From the NCBI GenBank assembly GCA_025060195.1, contig JANXCQ010000021.1, forward strand, positions 1-64,000: a DNA stretch of 64,000 nt. The letters run 5' to 3'. The translations under genes were made by a program, and so were the position numbers. Below are positions 62,193-64,000 of this stretch, piece by piece. How positions within the stretch are numbered: the stretch's first letter is position 1; each line of letters begins with the position of its first letter. The DNA is from Gemmatales bacterium (GTDB lineage: Bacteria; Planctomycetota; Planctomycetia; Gemmatales; HRBIN36). The notes under the pieces are model-generated. The model was not told the origin of the DNA. It worked only from the letters and a program-made list of their open reading frames with translations, and searched no databases.

Positions 62193-63620
62193 ATGAACCG
62201 ACAGGAATTCTTCTATCATTTACGCCGGAGCCAACTCCTTTCGGAAGAGCAGATTCGTGCCCTGGAAAATCGTTTACGCGATGACGACCCTGTACTGGTG
62301 GCCCAAACTATTGTTGCGGAGGGTTTACTCACTGCCTTTCAAGCCGAACAAATTCTTCTAGGGCGGTCGAAAGGTTTTTGGCTGGGGCCTTACCGCATCC
62401 TCGACCGCCTCGGGCAAGGTGCGACGGGCACAGTTTTTAAGGCCGTTCACACCGGCATGGGACGCATCGTCGCACTTAAGGTAATCAAACTCAAGAATGT
62501 TCGAGACAGGCAACGGCTGTTGCAGTTCGAACGAGAGATCCGTGTGTTAGCACAATTGCAGCATCCCAACATCGTTATGGCCTATGATGCGAACCGCGGT
62601 CGGGGCGTGCATTTTCTAGCGATGGAATATGTGCCGGGTAAGACCTTACAACAGTTGGTCGAAGAGAAAGGTCCGTTGCCGGTCGGCTTGGCCGCGGATC
62701 TGCTTCGTCAGGCAGCTTCAGCTCTCGATTATGCCCACGAGCGTGGTCTAGTACATCGCGATATCAAGCCCTCCAATTTGCTCATCACTCGCGGTCGTTC
62801 GGGGAAATCGTCAGGAACCTCGTCCTCCTGGCGTAAGGGTGGGGATTACGTCTTAAAAATCCTAGACTTCGGCTTAGCGCATTTGCGCGACGGTCGGGTC
62901 TCTCGGTGGGTGGAACATGTTATTCGCCAGAGCCGGGCAGGACATATTTACGGCACGGCTGATTTTATGTCACCCGAACAAGGTCGGGACTTTCACCAAG
63001 TTGACATACGGTCTGACCTGTATAGCCTCGGTTGTACGTTTTACTACGGTTTGACTGGGCAAGTACCCTTCCCAGGAGACACCGCTATGGAAAAACTGGT
63101 CAAACATCTCACAGAAGAACCTCGGCCCATCCGGGAACTGCGTCCGGAAGTTCCCGACCCACTAGCACACATTATCCATCGTCTCATGGCCAAAGCGCCA
63201 GAAGAGAGATTTCAAACCCCGTCCGAACTTTTGATCGCATTAGAACAACTAGGCACGCCTAGTCCGCGGAGTTACTCCAATATTGAGACCGCAATTGTCC
63301 CTTCCCGCGCCACGCTAAGCGATCCTGAACTGGGCAGTGGTTGGCTCATCGTTGCCTCAGATTCCCCCGTGGCCTCATCCTCAATACTGAGCCCCTGTTT
63401 GGCGCCATCAATTAGCGACTCTAAAATCAGCTCTCAGCCGATTAGCGCCGCAAAGACCTCGCTTTGCGTGGCCTATACCTCTAGGCTCCAAGATCTGCCT
63501 GCGAACCAGTTGGCGCCGTCATCACGACGGCTTTGGTTAGAGAGGTGCGTTTTCCTGGTTATGGGTTTGTTTCTAGGCGTGTTATTGGCCGCAAGTTGGT
63601 TTCTTTTCTGGGCACGATAA
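62193..63620 (+). CDS. Serine/threonine protein kinase with C-terminal TM
   Basis: YRILDRLGQGATGTVFKAVHTGMGRIVALKVIKL, HRDIKPSNLLI, LKILDFGLAHL, GTADFMSPEQG; C-term CVFLVMGLFLGVLLAASWFLF. Confidence 0.95.
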   Translation: MNRQEFFYHLRRSQLLSEEQIRALENRLRDDDPVLVAQTIVAEGLLTAFQAEQILLGRSKGFWLGPYRILDRLGQGATGTVFKAVHTGMGRIVALKVIKLKNVRDRQRLLQFEREIRVLAQLQHPNIVMAYDANRGRGVHFLAMEYVPGKTLQQLVEEKGPLPVGLAADLLRQAASALDYAHERGLVHRDIKPSNLLITRGRSGKSSGTSSSWRKGGDYVLKILDFGLAHLRDGRVSRWVEHVIRQSRAGHIYGTADFMSPEQGRDFHQVDIRSDLYSLGCTFYYGLTGQVPFPGDTAMEKLVKHLTEEPRPIRELRPEVPDPLAHIIHRLMAKAPEERFQTPSELLIALEQLGTPSPRSYSNIETAIVPSRATLSDPELGSGWLIVASDSPVASSSILSPCLAPSISDSKISSQPISAAKTSLCVAYTSRLQDLPANQLAPSSRRLWLERCVFLVMGLFLGVLLAASWFLFWAR

Positions 63621-63820
63621 CCTAAGAAGCCAACTTCCGCGTTATATAAACCTCGCACCCACGTCCCAATCGATTGAAAAGGTCTAGCCTATTCGGCGTA
63701 TCAAATATTCTCAAATGGCTGTAGGCAAATTTCTCGGCAATTGGTAAATTGCTATCGTCAGTATCTAGCGTACCAGGGCCAGAAAAGTTACGAGATATGA
63801 AGCCAAGATTGGAGCACATT

Positions 63821-64000
63821 ATGACTCAAACGGAAACTGGTACATTAAAACGGCGGCGATTATGGTCGAGGTTTAATCGCTGGCTGGAGTCGAAACTGCT
63901 CGAGCGTGTAGACCCTGTCCGATATAACCAGCTGGTGCGTGCGACTTACGATGGCCCGGCCGGTTGGTTCACGCTTATCACTGGCTATCTCACGGGCCAT
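63821..64000 (+). CDS. Truncated CDS at window edge, function not assignable
   Basis: Open frame MTQTETGTLKRRRLWSRFNRWLESKLLERVDPVRYNQLVRATYDGPAGWFTLITGYLTGH runs off the end. Confidence 0.55.
   Translation, partial: MTQTETGTLKRRRLWSRFNRWLESKLLERVDPVRYNQLVRATYDGPAGWFTLITGYLTGH

Overview
This 64 kb window looks like an ordinary bacterial chromosome segment, most probably from a planctomycete (Gemmataceae-like). Lineage clues are a DUF1501 Tat protein, a giant PVC-type haem-binding CxxCH/HEAT protein, Ser/Thr kinases with a shared N-terminal helical module, and many secreted hypotheticals. I support about 50 CDSs and one tRNA-Leu(CAA). Recognisable blocks are: a Tat-linked three-subunit molybdenum hydroxylase (2.3-6.3 kb); a flagellar filament cluster with flagellin, FliD, FliS and a FlgM-like protein (10.4-16.3 kb); a hook cluster with FliK, FlgD and FlgE (43.5-47.5 kb); an rbfA-DUF503-infB block (50.3-54.3 kb); an FHA-GAF-sigma54 activator; and two Ser/Thr kinases. 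No CRISPR array, transposase, prophage or obvious defence island was seen. Best second-look items: (1) a consensus-perfect sigma-54 promoter 38 bp upstream of fliK; (2) an isolated rplC next to about 1.67 kb of apparently non-coding DNA; (3) an orphan CbiG/CobE C-terminal-type protein with no cobalamin genes nearby; (4) a GGQ release-factor-like protein with an unusual C-terminal domain; (5) an endonuclease III-like protein that seems to lack the catalytic lysine/HhH segment but keeps the Fe-S cysteines; (6) an MfnF-like H4MPT-pathway protein; (7) a chorismate-lyase-like protein directly after fliS. I cannot claim a proven new system. All family assignments come from motif recognition by eye, not from searches.
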